A DNA stretch of 64,000 bases from Solimonas flava DSM 18980 (GCF_000426685.1 NZ_AUFV01000010.1:1-64000); one strand, 5' to 3'. Positions 30,868 to 40,228 are shown, counted from the first letter of the stretch. The notes: generated by a model from the sequence alone, not told the origin. Program-made: numbers and translations.

Positions 30868-31694
30868 GCGCTTCCCAGTAGGTCGTCGCGGAGCGACCTG
30901 GCTTTGTAGTGGAAGGCGACCGGGCCGTCGGGTCGCCCCTGCAGGAACTGCTGTACGTACTCGAGCGGCGAGGCGCGGATCTCGTCCGGCGTGCCGCGCG
31001 CCAGCACCTGGCCGTTGGCGATCACGTAGGCCTGGTCGGCGATCGACAGCACCTCGTCGACGTCGTGCGAGACGATCACGCTGGTGATGCCGAGCGACTG
31101 GTTCAGCGAGCGGATCAGGCGCATCAGCACGCCCATGCTGATCGGGTCCTGGCCGGTGAACGGCTCATCGTACATGACCATTTCCGGATCGAGCGCGATC
31201 GCGCGGGCCAGCGCGACGCGGCGGCTCATGCCGCCGGACAGTTCTTCCGGGTACAGGTCGCGCGCGCCGCGCAGGCCGACCGCTTCCAGCTTCATCAGCA
31301 CGATGTCGCGGATCGCGTTCTCCGGCAGGCGCGTGTGCTCGCGCAGCGGAAAGGCGATGTTCTCGTAGACTGACAGGTCGGTCAGCAGGGCCCCGTTCTG
31401 GAACAGCATGCCCATGCGCTTGCGCAGTGCGTACAGCTCGCTGCGGCCAAGACGGTGCACGTTGATGCCGTCGAACTCGACGGCGCCCGTCTCCGGCCGC
31501 CACTGGCCGCCGATGATGCGCAGCAGCGTGGTCTTGCCGGTGCCCGACGGGCCGAGGATGGCCGTGACCTTGCCGCGCGGGATGTCGACGTCGACGCCGT
31601 CGTAGATCTTGCGCGTGCCGCGGCTGAAATGCAGGCCGCGCACGCGCACCAGGGTGGCGCTGTCGGCGGCGGAGGGCTGCGGGATGGGTGGCAT
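30864..31694 (-). CDS. mlaF: MlaF ATPase
   Basis: 276 residues, ABC ATPase with Walker A GPSGTGKTT, signature LSGGMSRR, Walker B MVMYDEPFTGQDP and H-loop SHDVDE. It powers lipid movement by the Mla complex. First gene of the operon. Confidence 0.95.
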   Translation of the reverse strand: MPPIPQPSAADSATLVRVRGLHFSRGTRKIYDGVDVDIPRGKVTAILGPSGTGKTTLLRIIGGQWRPETGAVEFDGINVHRLGRSELYALRKRMGMLFQNGALLTDLSVYENIAFPLREHTRLPENAIRDIVLMKLEAVGLRGARDLYPEELSGGMSRRVALARAIALDPEMVMYDEPFTGQDPISMGVLMRLIRSLNQSLGITSVIVSHDVDEVLSIADQAYVIANGQVLARGTPDEIRASPLEYVQQFLQGRPDGPVAFHYKARSLRDDLLGSA

Positions 31695-31750
31695 CGGTCT
31701 CGGTCGGAAGGCTGGTGTGAGGAGCAGCGTAGACCCTGCAACGGCCGGCT

Positions 31751-31777
31751 ATTGTAACCGACCGTTAACGTCTGTCC
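31751..31777 (-). promoter_or_regulatory. Candidate mla operon promoter
   Basis: On the minus strand TACAAT (31756-31751) is a near-consensus -10, 57 bp upstream of the mlaF ATG. A weak -35 (GGACAG, 31777-31772) is at 15-bp spacing. The neighbouring GGTCGG/CCGACC and GTTAAC symmetry could be an operator. Confidence 0.4.
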
Positions 31778-31786
31778 GGCTGATCG

Positions 31787-32449
31787 TTAGTCGTCCGCGT
31801 GAACGGCGTCGTAGCCCAGATGCACCAGCAGGTGGCGCAGCAGCGCCTCGCCGGCCGCCTCGACGCTGGCCGGACCGCCGAGGTCGGACAGCTGTGTCAT
31901 GCGCAGACCCTGGTAGCCGCAGGGATTGATGCGCGAGAACGGCTCCAGGTCCATCGCCACGTTCAGCGACAGGCCGTGGTAGGTGCGGGCGTGGCGGACG
32001 CGCAGTCCCAGCGAGCCGATCTTCATGCGCCGGCCGCCGGCGTCGTCGACGTAGACACCCGGCGCCTCCGGGTCGGCGTAGGCGCGGATGCCGTAGTCGG
32101 CGAGCAGCGCGACCATGCTCTGCTCGATATGCGTCACCAGCGAGCGGATGCCGTAGCCGCGCCGCTTGAGGTCGATCAGGAAATAGACGACCAGCTGGCC
32201 GGGCCCGTGGTAGGTGACCTGCCCGCCGCGATCGGACTGCACGACCGGGATGGCGCCGGGCATCAGCAGATGCTCCGGCTTGCCGGCCTGGCCCTGCGTG
32301 AACACCGGCGGATGCTCCAGCAGCCAGATTTCGTCCGGCGTGTCGTCGTCGCGGGCGTCGGTGAACGCGCGCATGCGCTCGAACGTGGTCTGGTAGTCGA
32401 TCCGGCCGAGGCGCCGGATCAGCGGCTGCGCTGTGCTCGCGGACGTCAT
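31787..32449 (-). CDS. lipB: Octanoyltransferase
   Basis: 220 residues. It transfers octanoate from acyl carrier protein to lipoyl domains, the first step of lipoate attachment needed by the E2 at 416-1681. The catalytic pair is visible: Lys143 in MKIGSLGLR and Cys177 in [20 protein letters not shown] binds the acyl group. ATG 32449 is preferred over a GC-rich extension of 9 codons. The usual downstream lipA partner is not here. Confidence 0.94.
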   Translation of the reverse strand: MTSASTAQPLIRRLGRIDYQTTFERMRAFTDARDDDTPDEIWLLEHPPVFTQGQAGKPEHLLMPGAIPVVQSDRGGQVTYHGPGQLVVYFLIDLKRRGYGIRSLVTHIEQSMVALLADYGIRAYADPEAPGVYVDDAGGRRMKIGSLGLRVRHARTYHGLSLNVAMDLEPFSRINPCGYQGLRMTQLSDLGGPASVEAAGEALLRHLLVHLGYDAVHADD

Positions 32450-32590
32450 CGGGCGGCCTCCACGCGATGCGCGCAATAACGCTTACGAGCAGGAACGTTT
32501 GAGTTGTTCATTTCGGAAATCGGTCACGAATCGGCCCGCTTTTTGCGTTTCGGCGAGACGACGACAGCGTAGTCGTGTGAGGACGCAGCC

Positions 32591-33169
32591 ATGCAGGCAG
32601 TTGCGAATGCGGTGGTGAACGAGGGGCAGCGTGAAACCGCTGATTCCACGCCACTCGATGCGAAGGCAAGATCGGAAATGGTGCGCCGGCTGTTTCAGGA
32701 ACACAACCGCGCGCTGATCGGTTTTCTCGTCGCCCGCCTGCAGTCCGAGGCCGAGGCCCACGACGTCGCCCAGGAGGCCTATGTACGGCTGCTGCAGCTC
32801 GAGCAGGCCTCCGCCGTCAGCTTCCTGCGCGCGCATCTGTTCACGATCGCCGGCAACCTGGCGATCGACCGCCTGCGCCAGCGCCAGGTGCGCGAGCGCA
32901 ACTCGCCCCAGGATTTCTTCGAGGACCTGCTGACCCGGCCGGGGCCGGACCGCACCGCGATCGCCCAGCAGGAGATGGGGATCATCAAGCAGGCCCTGCG
33001 CGAACTTCCGGAAAAGTGCCGCCGCGCGTTCATGCTGCATGTCTTCGCGGGCCACAGCGTGCAGGAGATCGCGGCGCAGATGAATCTGACCGACCGCATG
33101 ATCCGTCACTATGTCGCGCGCGCCATGGCCACGTGCCGGCAGCGCCTGGATGAAGCCGAAAAAGGATAA
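32591..33169 (+). CDS. ECF-subfamily RNA polymerase sigma factor (FecI-like)
   Basis: 192 residues. Sigma region 2 (VRRLFQEHNRALIGFLVARL...HDVAQEAYVRLLQLEQ, FTIAGNLAIDRLRQ) and region 4 (ALRELPEKCRRAFMLHVFAGHSVQEIAAQMNLTDRMIRHYVARAM) are both clear. An ECF sigma followed by FecR and a TonB-dependent receptor is the arrangement of cell-surface signalling systems; it probably directs transcription of the receptor and oxidase genes. Ribosome site GAGGA precedes the ATG. The upstream 141 bp is shared with divergent lipB. Confidence 0.92.
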   Translation: MQAVANAVVNEGQRETADSTPLDAKARSEMVRRLFQEHNRALIGFLVARLQSEAEAHDVAQEAYVRLLQLEQASAVSFLRAHLFTIAGNLAIDRLRQRQVRERNSPQDFFEDLLTRPGPDRTAIAQQEMGIIKQALRELPEKCRRAFMLHVFAGHSVQEIAAQMNLTDRMIRHYVARAMATCRQRLDEAEKG

Positions 33170-33277
33170 AAGCAGATTGTCGGACGGTCGCAACGTGACG
33201 CGCCATGCAGTGGCGCGCCGCGGCGGGATCGTGCGGCCGCCGATAATCTGGGACAATGGCCGGCGGAGGAGCGGCAC

Positions 33278-34351
33278 ATGAATTCCAAGGAAGCGACGAC
33301 GGCGCGTCTCGAACAGGCGGCCCTGTGGTGGCAGCGCCTGCGCGAGGAGAGCGTGCGCCCGGAGGAAATCAGCGAGTGGCTCGACTGGTGCCAGCGCGAT
33401 CCGGACAACCTGCAGGCTTTCGAGAAGATCGAGGGCCTCGGCGCGCGTTTCGACGCACTCGATGCGGACACGCGCGCCGGACTGCTGCGTGAAATGCTCG
33501 ACGAGCCGCCGGCAGAACCGGCGCCGGCCGTCGCGCCGCCCGCTCCGGCACGGCGCCGCTACGCCACCGTCGCGCTGGCTGCCGGCGTCGCCGCGCTGGC
33601 CGTTGCCATCGGCGCGTATACCTACCTCGGCCGCGGCAGCGAGGCGACCCAGACCGCTTCCTATACGACGGCCAAGGCGCAGAGCCAGGATCTGCTGCTC
33701 GCCGACGGCTCGCAGGTGGCGCTCGGCGCCGCGACGCGGCTCGATGTCGACTACACGGCCGGTGTGCGCGGCCTGCAGCTCGGCGACGGCGAGGCGTACT
33801 TCGAGGTCGCGCACAACCCGCAGCGGCCGTTCGTCGTGCGTGTCGGCCGTCTCAAGGTCATCGCCGTCGGCACCGCCTTCAATATCCGCAAGACCGGCGC
33901 GCGCGTCGAGGTCGTCGTCACGCAGGGTGCGATCGACGTCGAGGACGCGGCGCGCAATGCCGCGCTGGCCAGCCAGCAGGCGCGCCTGCCGAACGACGGC
34001 GCGATCCGTGTCGCCGCCGGCCAGCTCGTCGTCACCGAGCGCGAGGGCCTGACCGTGCGGCCGGCGGATCGCGAAGCGGCGACCGCCTGGCGGCATGGCA
34101 GCCTGCAGTTCGTCGACGAGGATCTGTCCGTCGTCGTCGCCAACCTCAACCGCTACAGCCGGCACGAGGTCGTCATCACTGACCGCTCGCTCGACGGCCT
34201 GCGCTACACCGGCACCGTCATGCAGGGTCGCGAGACCGAGTGGCTGGCGGCGATCGGGCAAGTCTTTCCGATCAGCGTGCAGCGCGACGCGCAAGGCCGC
34301 ATCAACCTGCGTCGTCGCGAGCTTTCGAACGCGCCGCGCAGCGCCGGCTGA
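33278..34351 (+). CDS. FecR-family anti-sigma/signal-transducing protein
   Basis: 357 residues. A cytoplasmic N-terminal domain (DUF4880-like, ALWWQRLREESVRPEEISEWLDWCQRDPDNLQAFEKIE) precedes one transmembrane segment (YATVALAAGVAALAVAIGAYTYL), the periplasmic FecR domain (DGSQVALGAATRLDVDY, GEAYFEVAHNPQRPFVVRVG...VIAVGTAFNI) and a C-terminal DUF4974/STN-like domain (LQFVDEDLSVVVANLNRYS). It transmits receptor occupancy to the ECF sigma factor. Strong ribosome site GGAGGAG; 108 bp after the sigma gene. Confidence 0.92.
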   Translation: MNSKEATTARLEQAALWWQRLREESVRPEEISEWLDWCQRDPDNLQAFEKIEGLGARFDALDADTRAGLLREMLDEPPAEPAPAVAPPAPARRRYATVALAAGVAALAVAIGAYTYLGRGSEATQTASYTTAKAQSQDLLLADGSQVALGAATRLDVDYTAGVRGLQLGDGEAYFEVAHNPQRPFVVRVGRLKVIAVGTAFNIRKTGARVEVVVTQGAIDVEDAARNAALASQQARLPNDGAIRVAAGQLVVTEREGLTVRPADREAATAWRHGSLQFVDEDLSVVVANLNRYSRHEVVITDRSLDGLRYTGTVMQGRETEWLAAIGQVFPISVQRDAQGRINLRRRELSNAPRSAG

Positions 34352-34863
34352 CGGACCGCTTCGCGGCTTTGCGCCGCGCGCCGTATTCCTTTCTTGCAGT
34401 GCCCATGCTCCCGTGACGCCTCGCGTCGCGGCGAGCTGTGCTTTCCGATTCGAACGTCGTAGCCGTTCCTGAGGCAGGCGGATGTTCCGCCGCTGAATTT
34501 TGGAGCCGCACGATGAGCCGCATCCGGCAACGCCTCAAGAAGTACGTCCTCAACGACACGCGCCCGCAGCGGCGCGACGCCGCCTTCATGCGCCACGCGG
34601 CGCCGCACTGGCCGCAGCCGCGCCTGCCTGCGCCGCTGCAGAAAAAGCCGTCGGCGGCCGCGCCGGCAGCGTGCAGCGATGCACCGAAGCGTGACATGCC
34701 GGCACCGCGAGCGGGCACGTGAGCGCCGTGCACGTTTTTTCTGTCAGGACCGTGTCGGTCTTATTTCCGTTTTCTGCGCGCCGTCCGTTTTTGAGATCAG
34801 GGATGGGTCTGCAAGGCAGGCCTTCGTAACTGAAGCGTCAGAGCGTTCGAACGGGAGTCAGGC
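34352..34863 (+). other. 512-bp region between FecR and TonB receptor genes
   Basis: It holds one candidate small ORF (34513-34722) and, after it, a comparatively AT-rich stretch (34735-34860) with T-runs, likely leader/promoter DNA of the TonB receptor. No clear -35/-10 or hairpin terminator is assigned. Confidence 0.5.
34513..34722 (+). CDS. Possible small basic protein (69 aa)
   Basis: ATG 34513 has GGAG (34501-34504) at 8 nt. The 69 residues begin MSRIRQRLKKYVLNDTRPQRR and continue Pro/Ala/Lys-rich; there is no signal peptide or membrane segment. The basic amphipathic start could bind nucleic acid. I do not recognise the family. Overlapping frames are also open in this GC-rich DNA, so the call is weak. 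Confidence 0.3.
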   Translation: MSRIRQRLKKYVLNDTRPQRRDAAFMRHAAPHWPQPRLPAPLQKKPSAAAPAACSDAPKRDMPAPRAGT

Positions 34864-37425
34864 GTGAGTAAAGTGAATCAGATCGGAATGGCGATGGAAG
34901 CGATGCGGCTGCGCGTACCGATGCGCAGCTGGGCGTGCGCACCGCTGGTGTTGTGCGCGGCGCTGACGGCGCAGGCGGCCCACGCAGCCGAAGCCGTGCA
35001 GGGCACCGAAGTGGCGATGGCCGATGCCGCCGCCGAACCGGATGCCAAGGTCGAGGAAATCATCGTCACCGGCACGCGCCGCACCGGCATGCAGGCGTCG
35101 GACAGCCCGGCGCCGGTTCAGGTGTTGAATGCGGACACGCTGAAGTCCGCCGGCTCGCCGGACCTTATCGGCTCGTTGGCGGCGACCGTGCCGTCGTTCA
35201 CCGCGCAGGCTTTCGGCGGCGATATGGCGAACCAGACGCTGTCGGCGAAGCTGCGCGGCCTGTCGCCGAACCACGCGCTGGTTCTGATCAACGGCAAGCG
35301 TCGCCATACGACGGCAAGCCTCGCCGTGCTCGGCGGACCGTATCAGGGCGGCGCCGCAGCTGACCTCAACTTCATCCCGGTTTCGGCCATCGACCACATC
35401 GAAGTGCTGACCGACGGTGCGGCCGCACAGTACGGTACCGACGCGATCGCCGGCGTCATCAATATCATCCTGAAGAAGGACGCCGCCGGCGGCGTCGCCG
35501 ATGTGACCTACGGTGGCTACAAGGACGGTGGCGGCACCACGGACGGTTACTCGGGCAACATCGGCTTCGGCAACGACAAGGCCTACCTGAATCTGACGGC
35601 CGAAGTTCACAATCAGGCGAGCACCAACCGCAGCGGTCTCGACTATCGCGTCGTTGACGAGGATCGTCTGGCGACGTATCCGAACTCGAACATGCGTTAC
35701 CACCCGGACTATCCGTATCTGAACCAGATTCTCGGTTCGCCGGAATTCCACAAGCAGATCGCGTTTGCGAACGCCGGCTACGATTTCGGTGCGGTCAAGC
35801 TCTACAGCTTTGCCAGCTACGGTCTCAAGCAGGCGGAGTCGCAGGAGAACTATCGCTTGCCGTCGCAGGGCGGCGGATACACCGATCCGGTCACCGGCGT
35901 CACGTCGTATATGTATCCGTACGGCTTCCAGCCGAAGGAGGCGTCCGACGAGGACGATCTGGCGTTCACGCTGGGGCTCGAAGGCATGATCGGCGAGAGC
36001 TGGCACTGGGATCTGTCGAGCTCCTATGGCCGTGATCGCGTGAAGCTGTCGACCATCGATACGATGAACTTCACGATCTATAGCGAAACGGGCGCATCGC
36101 CGAGCAAGTTCTACGATGGCGCCTTCATCGCCGACCAGCTGACGACGACCCTGGACCTCGGCCGCGACTTCGAGATCGGTCTGGCGACGCCGCTGAACGT
36201 GGCGTTCGGCCTCGAACAGCGCCGCGAAACCTACGAACTGCAAGCGGGCGACTACGCTTCGTATTACGGCGCCGGCGCGTCCTCGTTCCCGGGCATCAAT
36301 CCGGCCGATGCCGGCACGCATTCGCGCGACAACTACGCGGGCTATGTCGACTTTGCGGTGTCGCCGATCGAGGCCTGGCAGCTCGACCTCGCCGCCCGCT
36401 ACGAGCATTTCAGCGACTTCGGCGATACGACGATCGGCAAGCTGACGACACGCTATGACTTCACCGATTCGTTCGCGCTGCGCGGCACCGTCAGCACCGG
36501 CTTCCGTGCGCCGACGCTGGCCGAGGAGTACTACTCGGCGACCAATGTCGGTCCGGATTCGGCCATCGTGCAGATGGCGCCGAACGCTGCGGCTGCCTCG
36601 TTGCTCGGACTCGGCGACGGCCTGAAGCCTGAGAAATCGACCAACCTGAGCTTCGGTTTCGTGTCTCACATCGGCAGGCTGACGGCGACGCTCGATGCCT
36701 ACCAGATCGAGATCCGCGATCGCATCGTCGCGTCCGGCACGCTGTACAGCGTGTTCGATTCGGAGCCGGTCGACGGCGCCGACGCGATCACCGCGGCGAT
36801 CATCGCCAACGGCAACTCGCTCGATCCTACGGCGGCGCGCTACATCGGCGTCAGCCTGTTCGCCAACGGCCTGACCACGCGCACGCGCGGCGCCGATCTG
36901 GTGCTGACGCTACCGACGGGCTTCGGCTGGGGCAACATCGACTGGACGCTCAGCGGCAACTACAACAAGACCGAGGTGACGAAGATCAATCCGAGCCCGG
37001 CCGAACTGGGCGGTCAGGCGCTGTACGACAAGACCGCGATCGCTGATCTCGAGACGGCGTCGCCGAAGTACCGTGTCAACTTCATCGCACAGCTGACCGC
37101 CGGCAAGTTCGGCATGAAGCTGCAGGAGACGCTGTACGGACCGTCGTCGAGCCTGTCGATCGGATCGGACAATGTGTATTACAAGAACGAGGTGAAGGCC
37201 ACGCCGATCACCGATGTCGAGCTCTCGTTCAAGCCGGTCAAGGCGGTGAAGCTCAGCGTCGGCGCTCTGAACCTGTTCAACGAATACCCGGACAAGATCA
37301 ATCCGGAGCTGATTCGCCTGGCGCAGGAAGACAAGGACAACTCGGCGGTCGCGCAGTACCCGAGCTTCTCGCCGTTCGGCTTCAACGGCGCGTACTACTA
37401 CGGCAAGCTGTCGTACTCGTTCTAA
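34864..37425 (+). CDS. TonB-dependent outer-membrane receptor (no STN domain)
   Basis: 853 residues. A signal peptide (LVLCAALTAQAAHA) is followed by VEEIIVTGTRR, the plug domain (about 80-200: VQVLNADTLKSAG, RGLSPNHALVLINGKRRH, IEVLTDGAAAQYGTDAIAGVINIILKK) and a 22-strand barrel (GTVSTGFRAPTLAEEYYSA, LKPEKSTNLSFGF) ending in terminal Phe (KLSYSF). It imports a ligand with energy from TonB; the ligand is unknown. Start is GTG 34864 with GGGAG 6 nt upstream; an ATG 24 nt later is possible. It is followed by a terminator-like hairpin, then the oxidase operon. Confidence 0.93.
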   Translation: MSKVNQIGMAMEAMRLRVPMRSWACAPLVLCAALTAQAAHAAEAVQGTEVAMADAAAEPDAKVEEIIVTGTRRTGMQASDSPAPVQVLNADTLKSAGSPDLIGSLAATVPSFTAQAFGGDMANQTLSAKLRGLSPNHALVLINGKRRHTTASLAVLGGPYQGGAAADLNFIPVSAIDHIEVLTDGAAAQYGTDAIAGVINIILKKDAAGGVADVTYGGYKDGGGTTDGYSGNIGFGNDKAYLNLTAEVHNQASTNRSGLDYRVVDEDRLATYPNSNMRYHPDYPYLNQILGSPEFHKQIAFANAGYDFGAVKLYSFASYGLKQAESQENYRLPSQGGGYTDPVTGVTSYMYPYGFQPKEASDEDDLAFTLGLEGMIGESWHWDLSSSYGRDRVKLSTIDTMNFTIYSETGASPSKFYDGAFIADQLTTTLDLGRDFEIGLATPLNVAFGLEQRRETYELQAGDYASYYGAGASSFPGINPADAGTHSRDNYAGYVDFAVSPIEAWQLDLAARYEHFSDFGDTTIGKLTTRYDFTDSFALRGTVSTGFRAPTLAEEYYSATNVGPDSAIVQMAPNAAAASLLGLGDGLKPEKSTNLSFGFVSHIGRLTATLDAYQIEIRDRIVASGTLYSVFDSEPVDGADAITAAIIANGNSLDPTAARYIGVSLFANGLTTRTRGADLVLTLPTGFGWGNIDWTLSGNYNKTEVTKINPSPAELGGQALYDKTAIADLETASPKYRVNFIAQLTAGKFGMKLQETLYGPSSSLSIGSDNVYYKNEVKATPITDVELSFKPVKAVKLSVGALNLFNEYPDKINPELIRLAQEDKDNSAVAQYPSFSPFGFNGAYYYGKLSYSF

Positions 37426-37441
37426 GCGTCTGGCGATGTGC

Positions 37442-37471
37442 GGAAGCGGCGACCTGCGGGTCGCCGTTTCC
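37442..37471 (+). terminator. Terminator-like hairpin after the TonB receptor
   Basis: GGAAGCGGCGACC (37442-37454), loop TGCG, GGTCGCCGTTTCC (37459-37471), paired along 13 positions with one G-U, followed by GTTTCTG. Probable full or partial termination between the receptor and the oxidase gene. Confidence 0.65.
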
Positions 37472-37657
37472 GTTTCTGCGGTGCGAAATGGTTGATTTCC
37501 TGTCTTGCGGCAGGCCGGCGGCGTCCTTAGCGTGCGCAGCGGAGCCTCGTTCGGCGGCGGGCGGATTTCCAACTATCCGGGTTCAAACGTTCAGTTTGGT
37601 GCAGCCGCAGCGAATCTCGCGGTTGCCCGTCCGTAGTCTTCAGAAGGGGAGCGATCG

Positions 37658-39259
37658 ATGAGTTCTAGAAGCGCGCCGAGGGCCATCAGCCGGCGCGAGT
37701 TGCTGACGCTGATCGGCAGCGTCGCAGGCAGCGCCGTGTCGTATCAGGCGATGGCCAGCATGGGTCTGGTGTCCGAGTCGAATTACAAGGGGCCGATCAA
37801 GCTCGAAGGCAATCCGAAGGGCGCTTCGGTCCTGATCCTCGGCGCCGGGCTTGCCGGCATGGTCGCGGCGCTGGAACTGCGCAATGCCGGCTACAAGGTG
37901 CAGGTGCTGGAGTACAACAACCGCGCCGGCGGCCGCAACTGGTCGCTGCGCGGCGGCGATACGTACACGGAACTCGGCGGCTTCACGCAGAAGTGCGAGT
38001 TCGATCCGGGCCTGTATCTGAACCCGGGTCCGTGGCGCATCCCGTATCACCATCACGGCGTGCTCGACTACTGCCGCCGGCTCGGCGTCGCGCTCGAGCC
38101 CTTCGTGCAGGTCAACTACAACGCGATGGTGCACTCGACGCAGGCCTTCGGCGGCAAGCCGCAGCGCTATCGCGAGATCCAGGCCGACTACCACGGCCAG
38201 ATCGCCGAGCTGCTGGCCAAGGTCACGCAGCAGAAGAAGCTCGATGAACTGGTCAGCGCCGAGGATCAGGAGATCCTGATGGCCTCGCTCAAGCAGTGGG
38301 GTGCGCTCGACAAGAACTACCGCTACGTGCCGGGCCGCGATTCGAGCGAGCGCCGCGGCTACGAGAAGCCGCCGGCGGGCGGCCTGTCCGGCAAGCCGGT
38401 CTACTCGAAGGACATCACCGGCCTCTCCGAGCTGCTGAAGTCGGAGCTCTGGGGTTCGATCGGCGCCGGTCACGGCTACGAGTTCCAGACCACGCTGTTC
38501 CAGCCGGTCGGCGGCATGGGCCGCATCGGCGATGCGTTCAAGCGCGAGGTCGGTGATCTGATCTGCTACAACGCCAAGGTCATCAAGATCCACCAGGACC
38601 GCAAGAAGGTCACGGTCACTTACATCGATCCGAAGACCGGCGGCGCGCCGCAGACGGCGACCGCCGACTACTGCCTGTGCACGATCCCGCTGTCGGTGCT
38701 GAGCCAGATCGAGCTCAACGTCAATCCGAAGATGCAGGCGGCGATCAATGCCGTGCCGTACGAGGCATCGGTGAAGGTTGGCCTGCAGTTCAAGCGCCGC
38801 TTCTGGGAGCAGGACGAGCACATCTACGGCGGCATCAGCTACACCAATCTGCCGATCCGCCTGATCGGCTATCCGAACACCGATTACCACAGCGCCGGCA
38901 AGGGCGTGCTGCTCGGCGCCTACGTGTTCGGGCCGAACGCCTACGAGTTCACCGCGCTGCCGCCGGCAGAGCGCGTGAAGAAGGCCTACGAGTACGGAGC
39001 GATGATCCATCCGCAGTACAAGCAGGAGTTCGAGACCGGCATCGCCGTCGGCTGGCATCGCGTGCCGTGGACGCTGGGCTGCGCCGGCGCCTGGACCGAG
39101 GAGAGTCGTGCGCAGCACTACGACGACCTCTGCCAGCTCGACAACCGTTTCCTCGTCGCCGGCGAGCACGCGTCGTACATCCCGGCCTGGCAGGAGGGCG
39201 CGATCCTGTCGTCGCTCGACGCGATCCAGCGCCTGCATCAGCACGTCGTCAACCGTTAA
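37658..39259 (+). CDS. Tat-exported flavin monoamine oxidase family protein
   Basis: 533 residues. The N-terminus has a Tat-type signal (SRRELLTLIG, residues 11-20). The FAD Rossmann motif LILGAGLAGMVAALELRNAG (59-78) ends with Glu85, followed by RAGGRNWSLRGG, the amine-oxidase family signature; the C-terminal FAD contact GEHASYIPAWQEGA is present. It should oxidise an amine or amino acid to an imine in the periplasm. The next gene is a c-type cytochrome, so electrons probably go there rather than to O2, as known for NicA2/CycN. RidA then hydrolyses the imine. Good ribosome site (AGAAGGGGAG). Substrate unknown. Confidence 0.88.
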   Translation: MSSRSAPRAISRRELLTLIGSVAGSAVSYQAMASMGLVSESNYKGPIKLEGNPKGASVLILGAGLAGMVAALELRNAGYKVQVLEYNNRAGGRNWSLRGGDTYTELGGFTQKCEFDPGLYLNPGPWRIPYHHHGVLDYCRRLGVALEPFVQVNYNAMVHSTQAFGGKPQRYREIQADYHGQIAELLAKVTQQKKLDELVSAEDQEILMASLKQWGALDKNYRYVPGRDSSERRGYEKPPAGGLSGKPVYSKDITGLSELLKSELWGSIGAGHGYEFQTTLFQPVGGMGRIGDAFKREVGDLICYNAKVIKIHQDRKKVTVTYIDPKTGGAPQTATADYCLCTIPLSVLSQIELNVNPKMQAAINAVPYEASVKVGLQFKRRFWEQDEHIYGGISYTNLPIRLIGYPNTDYHSAGKGVLLGAYVFGPNAYEFTALPPAERVKKAYEYGAMIHPQYKQEFETGIAVGWHRVPWTLGCAGAWTEESRAQHYDDLCQLDNRFLVAGEHASYIPAWQEGAILSSLDAIQRLHQHVVNR

Positions 39260-39272
39260 GGAGCCGGGCGAG

Positions 39273-39704
39273 ATGAGCATTCACGCAAAAGCGCTGTTCG
39301 CGCTCGTGTTCGCGGCCGTCGCCGGCGGCGCGCACGCGCAGGCCGACCTGACGTCGTCGACCATTTTCAGCAGCGGCTACTCGTTCGAGGAGAAGGACGG
39401 CGAGTCGTTGTACCAGGGCATCTGCCAGGGTTGCCACATGCCGGATGCCAAGGGCGCGACCGGCGCCGGCACCTATCCGGCGCTTGCCGCCAATCCGCGC
39501 CTGGCGGCCAAGCAGTATCCGATGGTGCTGGTCGTCAACGGGTCGCGCGCGATGCCCGGTTTCGGCCGCGCGCTCAGCAACGAACAGGTGGCCGCCGTCG
39601 TCAACTACGTGCGCACGCATTTCGGCAACCAATATCCGGATACCGTGGCGCCTGCCGAAGTCCAGGCGCTGCGTCCCAAGACCGCTTCAACAGGAGAGGA
39701 ATGA
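39273..39704 (+). CDS. Class I-type c-type cytochrome
   Basis: 143 residues with a Sec signal peptide (cleavage after AHA, about 22). Heme attachment motif CQGCH (51-55), and a likely Met axial ligand in SRAMPGFGR (Met94). It lies 13 bp downstream of the flavin oxidase and overlaps the RidA gene by 4 nt. It is the probable electron acceptor of the oxidase, handing electrons to the respiratory chain. Other genes needed for this are not in the window. Confidence 0.9.
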   Translation: MSIHAKALFALVFAAVAGGAHAQADLTSSTIFSSGYSFEEKDGESLYQGICQGCHMPDAKGATGAGTYPALAANPRLAAKQYPMVLVVNGSRAMPGFGRALSNEQVAAVVNYVRTHFGNQYPDTVAPAEVQALRPKTASTGEE

Positions 39705-40207
39705 TGATCAAGAAACTGCTGACCACCGCCGCCCTCGGCGCCACACTGCTGGCCGCCGTGCCGGCCCTTGCCGGCGACAAGGGCGTGGTCATCTACAACC
39801 CGAAGAAGGCGCCGATCGCCTCGGCGGTCGAAGTGCCGGCCGGCAAGACGCTGGTGTTCCTGTCCGGCAAGCTGTCGCAGGACGTCGTCGACCCGAAAGC
39901 GCCGAAGGATTCGCCGGCGTCGCTCGGCGATACCGAGACGCAGACGCTCGGCACGCTCAAGGTCATCGAAGCCGACCTGAAGTCGATGGGCCTCGGCATG
40001 AAGGACGTCGTCAAGATGACGGTGTTCCTCGCCGGCGATCCGGCCAAGGGCGGCAAGCTCGATTTCGGCGGCATGATGAAGTCGTATACGAAGTTCTTCG
40101 GTACGCCGGAGCAGCCGAACGTGCCGGCGCGCTCGACGGTGCAGGTCGCGGCGCTCGCCGGCCCGCAGTTCCTGGTCGAGATCGAAGTGATGGCGGTGCG
40201 TCCGTAA
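39701..40207 (+). CDS. Exported RidA-family (YjgF/UK114) protein
   Basis: 168 residues. An N-terminal Sec signal (MMIKKLLTTAALGATLLAAVPALAG) precedes a full RidA fold. The essential imine-binding Arg is retained at 144 in PARSTVQVAAL, with VEIEVMA near the end. Cytosolic RidA hydrolyses reactive enamines/imines; an exported copy translationally coupled (ATGA) to a cytochrome and oxidase suggests removal of the oxidase's imine product in the periplasm. Confidence 0.88.
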   Translation: MMIKKLLTTAALGATLLAAVPALAGDKGVVIYNPKKAPIASAVEVPAGKTLVFLSGKLSQDVVDPKAPKDSPASLGDTETQTLGTLKVIEADLKSMGLGMKDVVKMTVFLAGDPAKGGKLDFGGMMKSYTKFFGTPEQPNVPARSTVQVAALAGPQFLVEIEVMAVRP

Positions 40208-40228
40208 GGGTTCGCGGGCGGACACAGC

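Noticed and set aside
32565..37640. CGTAGTC shared upstream of the ECF sigma gene and of the flavin oxidase as a common ECF -10 box
   Set aside because: The 7-mer recurs, but the presumed -35 parts differ (GCGTTTC versus GCGAATC, spacing 16 versus 15) and the receptor gene has no match; too weak to call.
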